NCBI RefSeq assembly: GCF_004362975.1 | Contig: NZ_SNXO01000004.1 | Span: forward strand, 33,297-97,296 | Length of the DNA stretch: 64,000 nucleotides | Reading direction: 5' to 3' | Origin: Aminicella lysinilytica | Lineage (GTDB): Bacteria; Bacillota; Clostridia; Peptostreptococcales; Anaerovoracaceae | The notes under the pieces: model-generated | What the model saw: only the letters and a program-made list of their open reading frames with translations | Told to the model about the DNA's origin: nothing | Databases searched by the model: none | Shown here: positions 1 through 8,600 of the stretch, piece after piece | How positions within the stretch are numbered: position 1 is the first letter of the stretch | Layout: every line of letters starts with the position of its first letter | Program-made: the position numbers and the translations under genes

Positions 1-2083
1 TTACATAATAGTCAAGAGTGTATTTGTCCCTTGTCTCATCCAGAATATCACCTGTGTAGCACATGCATGCTTCGGCGATCTTTCCCTGGTTCAGAGTCTC
101 ATCTAAAGCGACTTCCATTCCCTGTACCCAGTTCAATGAATCGAATATACGGAAAATGTCGATGCCGCCTTCAGCTGACTGCTTGACGAACTCTCTGATG
201 ACATTGTCCGGATAGTTCTTATATCCAACTGCATTCGCTCCTCTTATGAGCATCTGGAATAAAACATTAGGAATCTTCTCACGAAGTGTATCCAGTCTCT
301 CCCAAGGTGACTCCTTCAGGAATCTGTAGGATGTATCGAAAGTCGCGCCGCCCCACATTTCCAGAGAGAACAGGTCTTTTCCGTACAGAGCTACTGCCGG
401 AGCGATTTTCTCCATGTCCACAGTTCTGACTCTCGTAGCCATAAGTGATTGCTGCGCGTCTCTCATGGTAGTATCTGTTATCAGAAGTTTCTTCTGATCG
501 AGCACCCACTTGGACAAAGCCTCAGGTCCCTCTTTATCAAAGAGTTGCTTGGTTCCCTCCAGCTTGTTTATCTTTCTCTTAGGTACCTTCGGGAAGGCAG
601 GCACGTTGAACTCAGGCTTTCTGCCCTTGGTTTCGTTTACTATCTTGTTTCCTATGTAATTCAGGACTTTCAGTTCTCTGTCAACTCTGGTGCCTACGTC
701 AAGCAGGTCCGGGTTGGCAGCGATGAATCCTGTGTCGCACTTTCCGGCGATGAACAAAGGGTGATTCAGCACGTTCAAAAGGAAGCCTATGTTGGTCTTG
801 ACGCCCTTGATCTGTGTCTCCTTCAAGGCACGGATGGCTTTTCTTCTGGTGTCTTCAAAACTCATGGCCCATGCCGTTATCTTAACCAGCAGGCTATCGT
901 AATACGGAGTAACCACAGAACCTGTGAAGCCGTTGCCTCCATCAAGTCTGATGCCGTATCCGGAAGCACTTCTGTAAAGTTCTATAGTACCAGTGTCTGG
1001 AGCAAATCCGTTTGCCGGATCCTCAGTTGTTATTCTGCACTGAATGGCAAATCCGCGCTGAGTAATATCCTTCTGGCTCTTAATGCCGATCTCATCTGAA
1101 TCAAGAGTGTAACCGGATGCTATCTTTAACTGTGCCTGAACGATATCTATACCAGTTACCATCTCAGTTACAGTATGCTCTACCTGGATCCTCGGGTTCA
1201 TCTCGATGAAATAATGATTTCCCTTTTTGTCCATAAGGAATTCCATGGTGCCGGCACTTCTGTAGTTGACGTGTTTGGCAAGTTTCAGAGCATCATTGCA
1301 GATGTCCTCCCTCTGCTTATCTGTCAGACACAGGGCTGGAGTGAACTCGATTACCTTCTGATGTCTTCTCTGTATAGAGCAGTCTCTCTCGTAAAGGTGA
1401 ACGATATTTCCTTCCTTATCGCCGAGTACCTGGATCTCTATATGCTTAGGGTTCTCCAGATATTTCTCGATGAAGATATCGTCGATGCCGAAGGCCTTGG
1501 CAGCTTCGCTCTTGGCGCTTCTGTATTCATTTACGATGTCCCTTTTGTCCCTGACGATTCTCATGCCTCGACCGCCACCGCCGGCAGCAGCCTTTAACAT
1601 TACCGGGTAACCGCATTCGTCAGCAAAGGCAATAGCCTCTTCCTCTGACTGGATCGCAGCGTCTACGCCAGGAATAGTAGGCACGCCTACCTCTTCAGCA
1701 ACGAGTTTTGACTGGATCTTGTCACCCAGCATACTCATCATCTCAGATGTAGGTCCTATAAATTCAATGCCTGCTTCTTCGCAAGCCTTGGCAAACTCAA
1801 CATTTTCCGACAGAAAACCATAGCCCGGATGAATGGCGTCTACGCCCTTGGCCTTAGCTACATCTATGATTTCATCGATGCCCAGATAAGCGGCTACAGG
1901 AGATTTTCCCTTGCCTATCTGATACGCTTCATCGGCTTTCGTCCTGAATAAAGATTTCTTGTCCTCTTCTGAGTAAACCGCTACAGTTCTTATTCCCAAC
2001 TCGCTGCAGGCTCTGAAGATCCTTATAGCGATCTCACCTCTGTTAGCGACCAGGACTCTCTTGAACTTTTTAATTTTTCCCAT
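1..2083 (-). CDS. pyc: Pyruvate carboxylase, N-terminal part (runs off the window)
   Basis: ATP- and biotin-dependent enzyme that carboxylates pyruvate to oxaloacetate in the cytosol. The 694 codons present start at ATG 2083, behind a GGAGAAAC ribosome site, and continue past base 1. The biotin carboxylase domain covers about residues 1-450, with the opening motif LVANRGEIAIRIFRA, the ATP-grasp loop GGGGRGM near 168 and the RIQVEHTVTE motif. The carboxyltransferase domain begins near 535 with DTTMRDAQQS and later shows GGATFDTSYRFL. Because carboxyltransferase follows biotin carboxylase in one chain, this is pyruvate carboxylase and not an acetyl-CoA carboxylase subunit. The biotin-carrier domain should lie to the left of the window. 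It sits 51 bases downstream of the MscS gene on the same strand and may be read from the typA promoter. Confidence 0.95.
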   Translation of the reverse strand, partial: MGKIKKFKRVLVANRGEIAIRIFRACSELGIRTVAVYSEEDKKSLFRTKADEAYQIGKGKSPVAAYLGIDEIIDVAKAKGVDAIHPGYGFLSENVEFAKACEEAGIEFIGPTSEMMSMLGDKIQSKLVAEEVGVPTIPGVDAAIQSEEEAIAFADECGYPVMLKAAAGGGGRGMRIVRDKRDIVNEYRSAKSEAAKAFGIDDIFIEKYLENPKHIEIQVLGDKEGNIVHLYERDCSIQRRHQKVIEFTPALCLTDKQREDICNDALKLAKHVNYRSAGTMEFLMDKKGNHYFIEMNPRIQVEHTVTEMVTGIDIVQAQLKIASGYTLDSDEIGIKSQKDITQRGFAIQCRITTEDPANGFAPDTGTIELYRSASGYGIRLDGGNGFTGSVVTPYYDSLLVKITAWAMSFEDTRRKAIRALKETQIKGVKTNIGFLLNVLNHPLFIAGKCDTGFIAANPDLLDVGTRVDRELKVLNYIGNKIVNETKGRKPEFNVPAFPKVPKRKINKLEGTKQLFDKEGPEALSKWVLDQKKLLITDTTMRDAQQSLMATRVRTVDMEKIAPAVALYGKDLFSLEMWGGATFDTSYRFLKESPWERLDTLREKIPNVLFQMLIRGANAVGYKNYPDNVIREFVKQSAEGGIDIFRIFDSLNWVQGMEVALDETLNQGKIAEACMCYTGDILDETRDKYTLDYYV

Positions 2084-2134
2084 TTTTGTTTCTCCAATTC
2101 TCTAAAAACTTAAAATTAAAATTTACTAAGCAAA

Positions 2135-2938
2135 CTACTTTTTCCCATCTCTGTCCAATAGATTTACATCTATCTTCGGATACGGAATGCTGATTCCCTC
2201 TGCCTCAAATCTGCGTTTAACAGTTTCCTCTAAATATACTTTAACTTCGAAACGATTTTCGGTTGCGCACCAGACCTTCAGATCAAGTTTAAGGGCGCTA
2301 TCGCCCAGATCGTCAAGGCCTATCCACGGCTCCGGTTCGTTCAGAAGTAAAGGTCCATCTCTGACGACAGCCCGCAGGATATCCTTCGCTTTTTCCACAT
2401 CGGCGTCATATCCGATATGAAATGTGCAATCGACTCTCCTGATATCTCTCTTAGTAGAGTTGATCACTACCGATGTGGTAATTGTACCGTTCGGTATTAT
2501 TATCTCGCGGTTGTCGTAGGTATGCATAGTAGTTGTCAACAGATCTATGTGGTCGACTACTCCCACTATGCCGTTCATTTCGATTTCATCACCCTGCACA
2601 AAGGGCTTGGTGAATAGTAGTATTATACCACCGGCTACATTTCCCAAACTGTCTTTCAATGCCAGGGCTATTGCCGCGCCTCCTGTTGCAAGTACTGCCA
2701 CAAAAGGTGCCATCTTTATATGCAGCGTGGACATTATAGTCAGGATAAGAAGTATCCAAAGTGTTATCCTCACAACTCTGATCAGAATCACATAAACCGA
2801 CGGATCCAGCGTTGATTTTTTCAACACCTTCCTGGTTATGTGGACGATTATCGTTATGAGCAGCCACCCGATCAGAAATATGATCAGAGCCAGCCCCAAT
2901 GTCTCCAATGTGCTCTCTTTGATAAAAGGTATGTTCAT
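2135..2938 (-). CDS. MscS-family small-conductance mechanosensitive channel
   Basis: Membrane channel of 267 residues that opens under membrane tension and releases solutes during osmotic downshock. Two hydrophobic helices (about residues 10-32 and 50-72) precede the Ala/Gly-rich pore helix (about 78-108, with the pattern ATGGAAIALALKDSLGN), which is the family hallmark. The beta domain follows (FVQGDEIEMNGIVGVVDHI, IIIPNGTI), and the C-terminal module ends in ISIPYPKIDV. This is the minimal three-helix MscS architecture. The start lies 10 bases after the typA stop, so the two are probably co-transcribed, with pyc after them. I do not see features that tell MscS from the closely related YnaI or YkuT types. 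Confidence 0.93.
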   Translation of the reverse strand: MNIPFIKESTLETLGLALIIFLIGWLLITIIVHITRKVLKKSTLDPSVYVILIRVVRITLWILLILTIMSTLHIKMAPFVAVLATGGAAIALALKDSLGNVAGGIILLFTKPFVQGDEIEMNGIVGVVDHIDLLTTTMHTYDNREIIIPNGTITTSVVINSTKRDIRRVDCTFHIGYDADVEKAKDILRAVVRDGPLLLNEPEPWIGLDDLGDSALKLDLKVWCATENRFEVKVYLEETVKRRFEAEGISIPYPKIDVNLLDRDGKK

Positions 2939-2948
2939 CGATTACCTC

Positions 2949-4820
2949 CTACCTGCCGTATCTTCTACGCTCCAACTCATGGAGGAGCTTCTTCCTCAGC
3001 CTGATATCGTCAGGCGTGACTTCTACCAGCTCGTCTTCAGCTATGAATTCCAGAGCTTCCTCCAGGCTGAATACCCTTGGAGGCGACAGCTTGATAGTAT
3101 CGTCTGAACCTGCGGCTCTCATATTGCTGACCTTCTTGGCTTTGCACGGATTTACTTCCATGTCTTCGCCTCTGGAGTTCATGCCTACGATCATTCCCTC
3201 GTAAACGTGGGTGCCCGGCTCTACGAACATCTGAACGCGCTCGCCTATATTGAACAAAGCGTATGGCGTGCAGGTGCCTTCTTCTATGGCTATGGCGACG
3301 CCGTTGCTTCTGCCCGGTATGTCGCCCTTGTATGGCTCAAAATCAAAGAAGCGTCGTTCCATATTTCCTTCGCCTCTGGTGTCATTGATGAATTCGGAGC
3401 GGTATCCCAGCAGGCCTCTGGTAGGAACATGATACTCAAGTCTTGAGTAACCGTTCTCTCCGGACATCTGCATCATAGTGCCCTTTCTCTGATTCAACTT
3501 GGATATTACCGAACCGGAATATTCATCCGGTACGGATATCACGACTTCCTCTATAGGCTCCATCTTCTTGCCATGTTCATCCTTATGGAAGATGACTTCC
3601 GGCTTGGATACAGCCAGTTCGTAGCCTTCTCTTCTCATGTTCTCTATAAGTATGGACAGATGCAGCTCGCCTCTGCCGGATACCTTGAAGCAATCCGTAG
3701 CATCGGTGTCTTCAACCAGAAGACCTACATTGACTTCCAGTTCCTTGTTCAATCTGTCTCTTATATGCCTCGAAGTTACATACTTTCCTACCTTCCCTGC
3801 GAAAGGAGATGAGTTTACCATGAAATTCATGGACAGAGTAGGCTCTTCTATGTGTATCATTTCCATAGGCTGCGGATCATCAGGATCGCAGATAGTCTCT
3901 CCTATGGATATATCAGGTATTCCGGATACTACTACGATGTCTCCGCATTCTGCCTGAGCTACAGGCATCCTCTTAAGTCCTCTGTATACGAATATCTGAT
4001 TTATCTTGCATGTCTCTATGACTCCTGCTTCTCTGGCAACAGCCACTACCTGGTTCTCTTTGATAACGCCCTTGGTGACTCTTCCTATTCCAAGTCTTCC
4101 AATGTATTCGTCATAGGCCAGTGTCGATACCTGCATCTGTAGAGGTTCTTCTCTCAGATCCGGATAAGGATCACAATGCTCGACAATAGTATCGAAGAGT
4201 GGAGTGATATCCAGATCGTTCAGGCCTCCCGGCGTATGCTTGAGTTTCTTATTGCCTTCGCCAACGGAAAGTCCTTCGACTTCCTTAGGATCCCTTACTG
4301 CTATGCCCTGTCTTGCAATACCATAGAGTATAGGGAAGTCCAGCTGTTCATCGTTAGCGTTCAGATCCATGAATAACTCATAGACCTCATCTACAACTTC
4401 CTCGATCCTGGAATCCTTCTTGTCTATTTTATTGATCAGAAGGATCGGGTTAAGTCCCTGTTCCAAAGACTTGGAAAGGACGAACCTTGTCTGCGGCATA
4501 GGTCCCTCGCTGGAGTCTACCAGAAGGATGACTGTATCTACAGTCTTCATGATACGTTCTACTTCCGATGAAAAGTCCGCATGTCCCGGCGTATCGACTA
4601 TATTTATCTTTACACCGTTATGCATTATAGAACAATTCTTGGAGTAGATCGTAATACCACGTTCCCTCTCTATGTCATCACTGTCCATTACACAGTCGAC
4701 TACATCTTCGTTTTCCCTGAATACTCCGCTTTGATTTAAAAAAGCGTCTACCAGAGTAGACTTTCCCGCATCGACGTGGGCAATAACAGCTATATTGATT
4801 ATCTTTTGTTTCTCTGCCAT
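2949..4820 (-). CDS. typA: Translational GTPase TypA/BipA
   Basis: Ribosome-binding GTPase of the EF-G/LepA superfamily, involved in 50S assembly and stress or low-temperature growth. The 623-residue protein has G1 AHVDAGKST near residue 14, the switch II motif DTPGHADFSSEVERIM and NKIDKKDSR as G4. An EF-G-like domain V follows, and then the BipA-specific C-terminal domain with RGLLGYRSEFINDTRGEG. Length is normal for the family, with a slightly long basic tail. ATG 4820 follows an AGAGGAA ribosome site. A clear promoter lies at 4858-4886, so this gene probably heads the typA-mscS-pyc unit. Confidence 0.97.
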   Translation of the reverse strand: MAEKQKIINIAVIAHVDAGKSTLVDAFLNQSGVFRENEDVVDCVMDSDDIERERGITIYSKNCSIMHNGVKINIVDTPGHADFSSEVERIMKTVDTVILLVDSSEGPMPQTRFVLSKSLEQGLNPILLINKIDKKDSRIEEVVDEVYELFMDLNANDEQLDFPILYGIARQGIAVRDPKEVEGLSVGEGNKKLKHTPGGLNDLDITPLFDTIVEHCDPYPDLREEPLQMQVSTLAYDEYIGRLGIGRVTKGVIKENQVVAVAREAGVIETCKINQIFVYRGLKRMPVAQAECGDIVVVSGIPDISIGETICDPDDPQPMEMIHIEEPTLSMNFMVNSSPFAGKVGKYVTSRHIRDRLNKELEVNVGLLVEDTDATDCFKVSGRGELHLSILIENMRREGYELAVSKPEVIFHKDEHGKKMEPIEEVVISVPDEYSGSVISKLNQRKGTMMQMSGENGYSRLEYHVPTRGLLGYRSEFINDTRGEGNMERRFFDFEPYKGDIPGRSNGVAIAIEEGTCTPYALFNIGERVQMFVEPGTHVYEGMIVGMNSRGEDMEVNPCKAKKVSNMRAAGSDDTIKLSPPRVFSLEEALEFIAEDELVEVTPDDIRLRKKLLHELERRRYGR

Positions 4821-4857
4821 AAATTTTTTCCTCTTTATCGTGTTTAGTTAACAACTT

Positions 4858-4886
4858 ATAATATCACAAATACTCATTATGTTCAA
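4858..4886 (-). promoter_or_regulatory. Sigma-A promoter of typA
   Basis: Read on the minus strand, TTGAAC (4881-4886), a 17-base spacer and TATTAT (4858-4863) stand about 40 bases before the typA start codon. It lies just beyond the 3' end of the upstream zincin gene. I see no terminator between them, so read-through from the ung operon is also possible. Confidence 0.7.
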
Positions 4887-4898
4887 TACCTTAAATCA

Positions 4899-5282
4899 TC
4901 ATTTTCCATGAGTATCCAGATAATTGCGCAAAAATATATCATCCTCAACTTCCAGATCACGCAACCCTGACAGGCCTTCCAGATGATGGCGGAATTCGTG
5001 GCGCAGGACTTCCCGCACCTTGACCGTCATCTGTTCCTCGTCGTAATAAGGAAACATACGGGCAAATGACCCGTAATAGAGGACGATGCCCCGTCCGCTG
5101 CTGGATGACCTGTGATACTCGCCGAGTATGTACAGATCATCTGCCAGCCGCTGTGGATGGGGTTTGGCGTAATCCTGCACGATCACGCCATTATTAAGTT
5201 CATTGAAAAATATCTCAGGAAGTTCGTCCATCATATCAGCCGTGATCTCACGAAACTTCTCTAATGTAATACTGCTTTCCAT
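4899..5282 (-). CDS. Small zincin-like metallopeptidase-domain protein
   Basis: A 127-residue soluble protein with the sequence RHEFRHHLEGLSGLRDLEVED. It contains an HExxH zinc site (HEFRH) and an acidic residue downstream that could be the third ligand. Length and motif fit the small zincin-like proteins of the PF06262 type, whose substrates are unknown. Upstream residues (YILGEYHRSSSSGRGIVLYYGSF) form the beta strands typical of that fold. ATG 5282 overlaps the stop of the DUF2207 gene by one base (TAATG), which indicates translational coupling. It is the last gene of the ung-lemA-DUF2207 unit. Whether it cleaves protein is not shown by the sequence. Confidence 0.75.
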   Translation of the reverse strand: MESSITLEKFREITADMMDELPEIFFNELNNGVIVQDYAKPHPQRLADDLYILGEYHRSSSSGRGIVLYYGSFARMFPYYDEEQMTVKVREVLRHEFRHHLEGLSGLRDLEVEDDIFLRNYLDTHGK

Positions 5283-7183
5283 TACCAGGCGCCTCCGCCG
5301 CCGCCTCCGAAGCCTCCGCCGGAGAATCCGCCGCCACCGAAGCCTCCTCCGATGCCGCCGCCGAGACCGCCGCCTATATCACCTGCCGGCGCTATGCCGT
5401 TGGCAAATCCTGAGCTGAAATCTCTGCTGCAGGAGTTGATCATACTGCTATACCAGAGAGCTGTGAATACGAAGCTGCCCGAGTCATATGAACTGTACCA
5501 GCCCGGCTGAGCGATATTGATATTCTCGAATTTCTTAGCCCATCTGGTCTCCATGCCCATAACGTAAGCATACGGCATAACATTATAGAAGTACTCAGGA
5601 TCTTCATCAGATAAAGCCTTCAGCTTGTCATACTCCGCATCTCTGATGAAATCTCTGAAGCCCAGAATCTTGCCCTGCCACTCGGCGCTCTTTTCCGTGC
5701 GTGCTTTCATGATCAGAACGAAGAAATACGTTATTGCCATAGATATGAATACTGCCACGCCAGGTATCCAGCTTGAAGCCATCATGCCCGTACCCATGGA
5801 CGCAAGTACAGTGCCTGCTATGACAGGAATGAACCCGCCTATGAACAGAGCTGTGTTCTTGCCTCTGGTTCTGGCATCGTGTTTGTCAAAGGCGGACATT
5901 ACAATGAGCATTCCTATGAGCAGCAATATGACTGTAGGTACTATCAAAAGCAGACCTGCAAATGAATACACCTGCAGAGCCGTCAGCGCCAGTCCTGCAA
6001 TGGCAGGCAGAAGCATGAGTAACTGACCGATCACTCTGCATACGCTCGACGCAGTACTGAAAAGTTTCCTGGTCTTGGCGTCATATTGTCCTCTCAGCTG
6101 TTCCTTGGCAGCGCTCAGAGTCATCCCGAACTCAGCCGGCATATCTGAGAGGTCTACCTTCTCACCATCGAAAAACAGTCCTTCAAACATAGTCTTTGCA
6201 AAGGTCTTCTCCGACGGATCCATTTCTTTCAGTTTTGTGACCTGGAAGGAGCCTCTGTTGACCTCTCTGATCTCTATATACCCCTTCTCGGCGAAATACA
6301 TGAGCATGGAAGACATATCCCTGTCGTCGACTTTTCCGTCTATTATATATCCTATCTCTGCCGGCGTCATGCCCTCCGGCGGATCGAATTCTACGGTCCT
6401 GATGATCTTCGGATCTCTGCCGAACAGGAACCACAGTAACAATGTAAGGAGAGGCACGCCAATGAGAAGGATCCACATTATGTATCCCATGAAATCCCTG
6501 TTGGCCGGATCTACCCAGTAGCCTTCCTTCAGATTCGAATTGACTGTGACACCATATTCCTCAGGCACATTTTTGCCCGTGATAGTCAGCTTGTTACCGC
6601 TGACCGACTTGGTAAAATACGGCGACAGGCTGCCCTTTGTTCCATAAGACCCGGCGTAAAACTTCGCCTGGCTCCAGTCCATGGTCTTCGGCATCGTAAG
6701 CGTAAGGCTTGCGTGATCTATAGCCGTGTCCCAGCCGTTGGGCAAAAGGTCCAAAGACAGGTAGTCTTCGGTGGAAGACTCGTCTCGGTAGCAAACCAGA
6801 TCGTACGTTATCGTATAAGTGTGAACGCCCGTCAGGTATTCATCTTCCGATCCGATCCTGATGTATTTGTAACTGTAGCCGTAGCCCGCCTCGTAGCCCG
6901 TGGTGCTTTCATAGCCCGGCACTTCTATGTTCCGGATCGCGTAATACTTATCGGAAGTGGGAATGTACCTGGTTATGCCGTGATGCTCACCGGTGAAATC
7001 AACGGTGATTTTCTCTGTCATATGAATCACGTGGTTCTCTGTAACTACGGCGTTGACATTGAAATTACTGGTCGTGTAATCCGAAGCGGCCGAAACTGCC
7101 GACGTAGAGATCGCCATGGCCATGATTATGGCTATTAACAAAACAAAGGCCGCTGTTAACGGCCTGATAGTAGTCTTACGCAT
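5282..7183 (-). CDS. DUF2207-family membrane protein with Gly-rich tail
   Basis: A 633-residue membrane protein of unknown function. A signal-like hydrophobic segment (about residues 10-32) is followed by an extracellular beta-rich domain (VDFTGEHHGITRYIP), which is the DUF2207 signature. There is a membrane helix near 240, a cytoplasmic part containing the family motif FDPPEGMTPAEIGYIIDG, and three to four more helices around 385-490. The chain ends in a low-complexity tail made almost only of Gly, Phe and Ser and finishing GGGGGAW, which is common in this family. Its ATG overlaps the end of lemA by 8 bases. DUF2207 and LemA genes are often paired, and the pair is thought to act at the cell envelope. 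Confidence 0.9.
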   Translation of the reverse strand: MRKTTIRPLTAAFVLLIAIIMAMAISTSAVSAASDYTTSNFNVNAVVTENHVIHMTEKITVDFTGEHHGITRYIPTSDKYYAIRNIEVPGYESTTGYEAGYGYSYKYIRIGSEDEYLTGVHTYTITYDLVCYRDESSTEDYLSLDLLPNGWDTAIDHASLTLTMPKTMDWSQAKFYAGSYGTKGSLSPYFTKSVSGNKLTITGKNVPEEYGVTVNSNLKEGYWVDPANRDFMGYIMWILLIGVPLLTLLLWFLFGRDPKIIRTVEFDPPEGMTPAEIGYIIDGKVDDRDMSSMLMYFAEKGYIEIREVNRGSFQVTKLKEMDPSEKTFAKTMFEGLFFDGEKVDLSDMPAEFGMTLSAAKEQLRGQYDAKTRKLFSTASSVCRVIGQLLMLLPAIAGLALTALQVYSFAGLLLIVPTVILLLIGMLIVMSAFDKHDARTRGKNTALFIGGFIPVIAGTVLASMGTGMMASSWIPGVAVFISMAITYFFVLIMKARTEKSAEWQGKILGFRDFIRDAEYDKLKALSDEDPEYFYNVMPYAYVMGMETRWAKKFENINIAQPGWYSSYDSGSFVFTALWYSSMINSCSRDFSSGFANGIAPAGDIGGGLGGGIGGGFGGGGFSGGGFGGGGGGAW

Positions 7184-7736
7184 TGAAATCCACCTTTACG
7201 TTCTGGCGTTCTTCCTCGCTCTCCACCTCGAACATCTGCTTAGGTGAATAGTGGAACATGCCTGCAACTATATTGCTTGGAAACATCTGACACTTATTGT
7301 TGAACATTTTAACCACAGCATTGTAGTATTTCCTTGCGTTGGCAATGTCCTGCTCAACCTGCTGAAGCTGCTTCTGCAGATCCATGAAATTCTGATTGGC
7401 TTTCAGATCAGGATAGGCTTCTGCCACGGCAAATAGGCTCTTCAGAGCTCCTGTCAGCATGTTCTCTCCCTGGACCTTGCCCTCTATGCTGTCTGCGCCC
7501 TGAGCCATATTCCTCGCTTCGGTGACCTTGGCAAAGGTTTCTGACTCGTGTTTGGCGTATCCCTTGACGGTCTCAACCAGATTAGGTATCAGATCATACC
7601 TTTTCTTCATATAAACGTCCATAGTGGCGAAGCTTTCTTCAACGTTGTTGTTCGCCTTTACAAATCCGTTGTAAGCAACTATGAACCATATTACGATTAT
7701 AGCGACTATTACTGCTATTACTATTCCTGCTATCAT
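7176..7736 (-). CDS. LemA family protein
   Basis: A 186-residue protein with one N-terminal membrane helix (MIAGIVIAVIVAIIVIWF) and a long helical domain. That domain carries the family motif VKANNNVEESFATMDVYMKKRYDLIPNLVETVKGY, and the protein ends with SPKQMFEVESEEER. LemA proteins are membrane-anchored four-helix proteins of unclear role. I chose ATG 7736 because AGGAGG sits 8 bases upstream; a longer reading from 7757 would place this ribosome site inside the coding region. The gene starts 6 bases before the ung stop and overlaps the DUF2207 gene by 8 bases, so the three are one transcript. Confidence 0.93.
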   Translation of the reverse strand: MIAGIVIAVIVAIIVIWFIVAYNGFVKANNNVEESFATMDVYMKKRYDLIPNLVETVKGYAKHESETFAKVTEARNMAQGADSIEGKVQGENMLTGALKSLFAVAEAYPDLKANQNFMDLQKQLQQVEQDIANARKYYNAVVKMFNNKCQMFPSNIVAGMFHYSPKQMFEVESEEERQNVKVDFNA

Positions 7737-7741
7737 ATGGA

Positions 7742-8416
7742 TTACCTCCTGCCCCAATTGACCGGTCCCTGGCCGGTACTAACTAAAAACTCGTTGGCCC
7801 TGGAAAAGTATCTGCCTCCAAAGAAACCATTGTAGGCTGATAACGGGCTCGGATGGGCCCCCGTAAGTACCAGATGCTGCGGGTTCGTGATGAACTCCCG
7901 CTTAGCCTTGGCATTGGCTCCCCAGAGTATGAAAACTATTGGTTTCTCTCTGTCGTTGAGCTTTTCGATTATGTGATCCGTAAGGATCTCCCATCCTTTG
8001 CCTTTGTGGGAATTTGCCTGATGAGCCCTGACTGTAAGCACGGCGTTCATCAGAAGCACGCCTTCCTGCGCCCAGCCCATAAGATAGCCGTCGTCCTTAG
8101 GCGGCGGTTCTATACCGAGATCCTCCTGCAACTCCTTGAATATGTTCACAAGAGATGGCGGCTGCTGTACGCCCTTCATTACAGAAAAAGCCATGCCGTG
8201 AGCCTGTCCCGGCTCGTGGTATGGATCCTGTCCCAGTATGACTACCTTCACATCACTGTAAGGCACAGCCTTCAGCGCGTTGAAAATATCGTACATATCC
8301 GGGTAGACAGTCTTCGTCCTGTACTCGCCTATGAGAAACTGTCTCAGCTTCTGATAGTATTCCTTATCAAATTCTCCATTCAGGACTTCGTCCCAATCAT
8401 TTCCAATGTTGACCAT
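7742..8416 (-). CDS. ung: Uracil-DNA glycosylase, family 1
   Basis: Removes uracil from DNA after cytosine deamination or dUMP incorporation, the first step of base excision repair. The 224-residue chain has the water-activating loop GQDPYHEPGQAHGMAFSV (catalytic Asp), the uracil-specificity Asn in VLLMNAVLTVR, and the DNA-intercalation loop HPSPLSAYNGFFG with the catalytic His. Length is normal for Ung. The N-terminus MVNIGNDWDEVL aligns with the usual start of the family, so ATG 8416 is probably right. That ATG lies only 6 bases after a TATAAT box, implying a leaderless message. It is the first gene of the ung-lemA-DUF2207-zincin unit. Confidence 0.97.
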   Translation of the reverse strand: MVNIGNDWDEVLNGEFDKEYYQKLRQFLIGEYRTKTVYPDMYDIFNALKAVPYSDVKVVILGQDPYHEPGQAHGMAFSVMKGVQQPPSLVNIFKELQEDLGIEPPPKDDGYLMGWAQEGVLLMNAVLTVRAHQANSHKGKGWEILTDHIIEKLNDREKPIVFILWGANAKAKREFITNPQHLVLTGAHPSPLSAYNGFFGGRYFSRANEFLVSTGQGPVNWGRR

Positions 8417-8422
8417 GGCAAT

Positions 8423-8451
8423 ATTATACTCTATCGCCGTGGCTAATTCAA
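8423..8451 (-). promoter_or_regulatory. Promoter of ung, apparently giving a leaderless mRNA
   Basis: On the minus strand, TTGAAT (8446-8451), 17 bases and a perfect TATAAT (8423-8428). Only ATTGCC separates the -10 box from the ung ATG at 8416-8414. Transcription would be expected to start about 7 bases after the -10 box, at the A of the ATG. No ribosome-binding site is present. Confidence 0.7.
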
Positions 8452-8526
8452 GGGCAGAGGCCCATTAATCTGCGGAGCCAAGGCCTCGTAAGAATCACTT
8501 TTATCAGAGTTTTTTCCTGAGATTTA

Positions 8527-8553
8527 TTGACTATAGCCACCCTTTGTTATAAT
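8527..8553 (+). promoter_or_regulatory. Promoter of the CoA-transferase gene
   Basis: TTGACT (8527-8532) and TATAAT (8548-8553) are separated by 15 bases, shorter than the 17 seen at most other promoters here, so activity may depend on an activator. A perfect 14-base palindrome, GATTACATGTAATC, lies at 8573-8586 in the leader just before the AAAAGGAGAG ribosome site. It could be an operator. Confidence 0.55.
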
Positions 8554-8600
8554 CTAAAGACAAATATTGACGGATTACATGTAATCTTAAAAGGAGAGTT

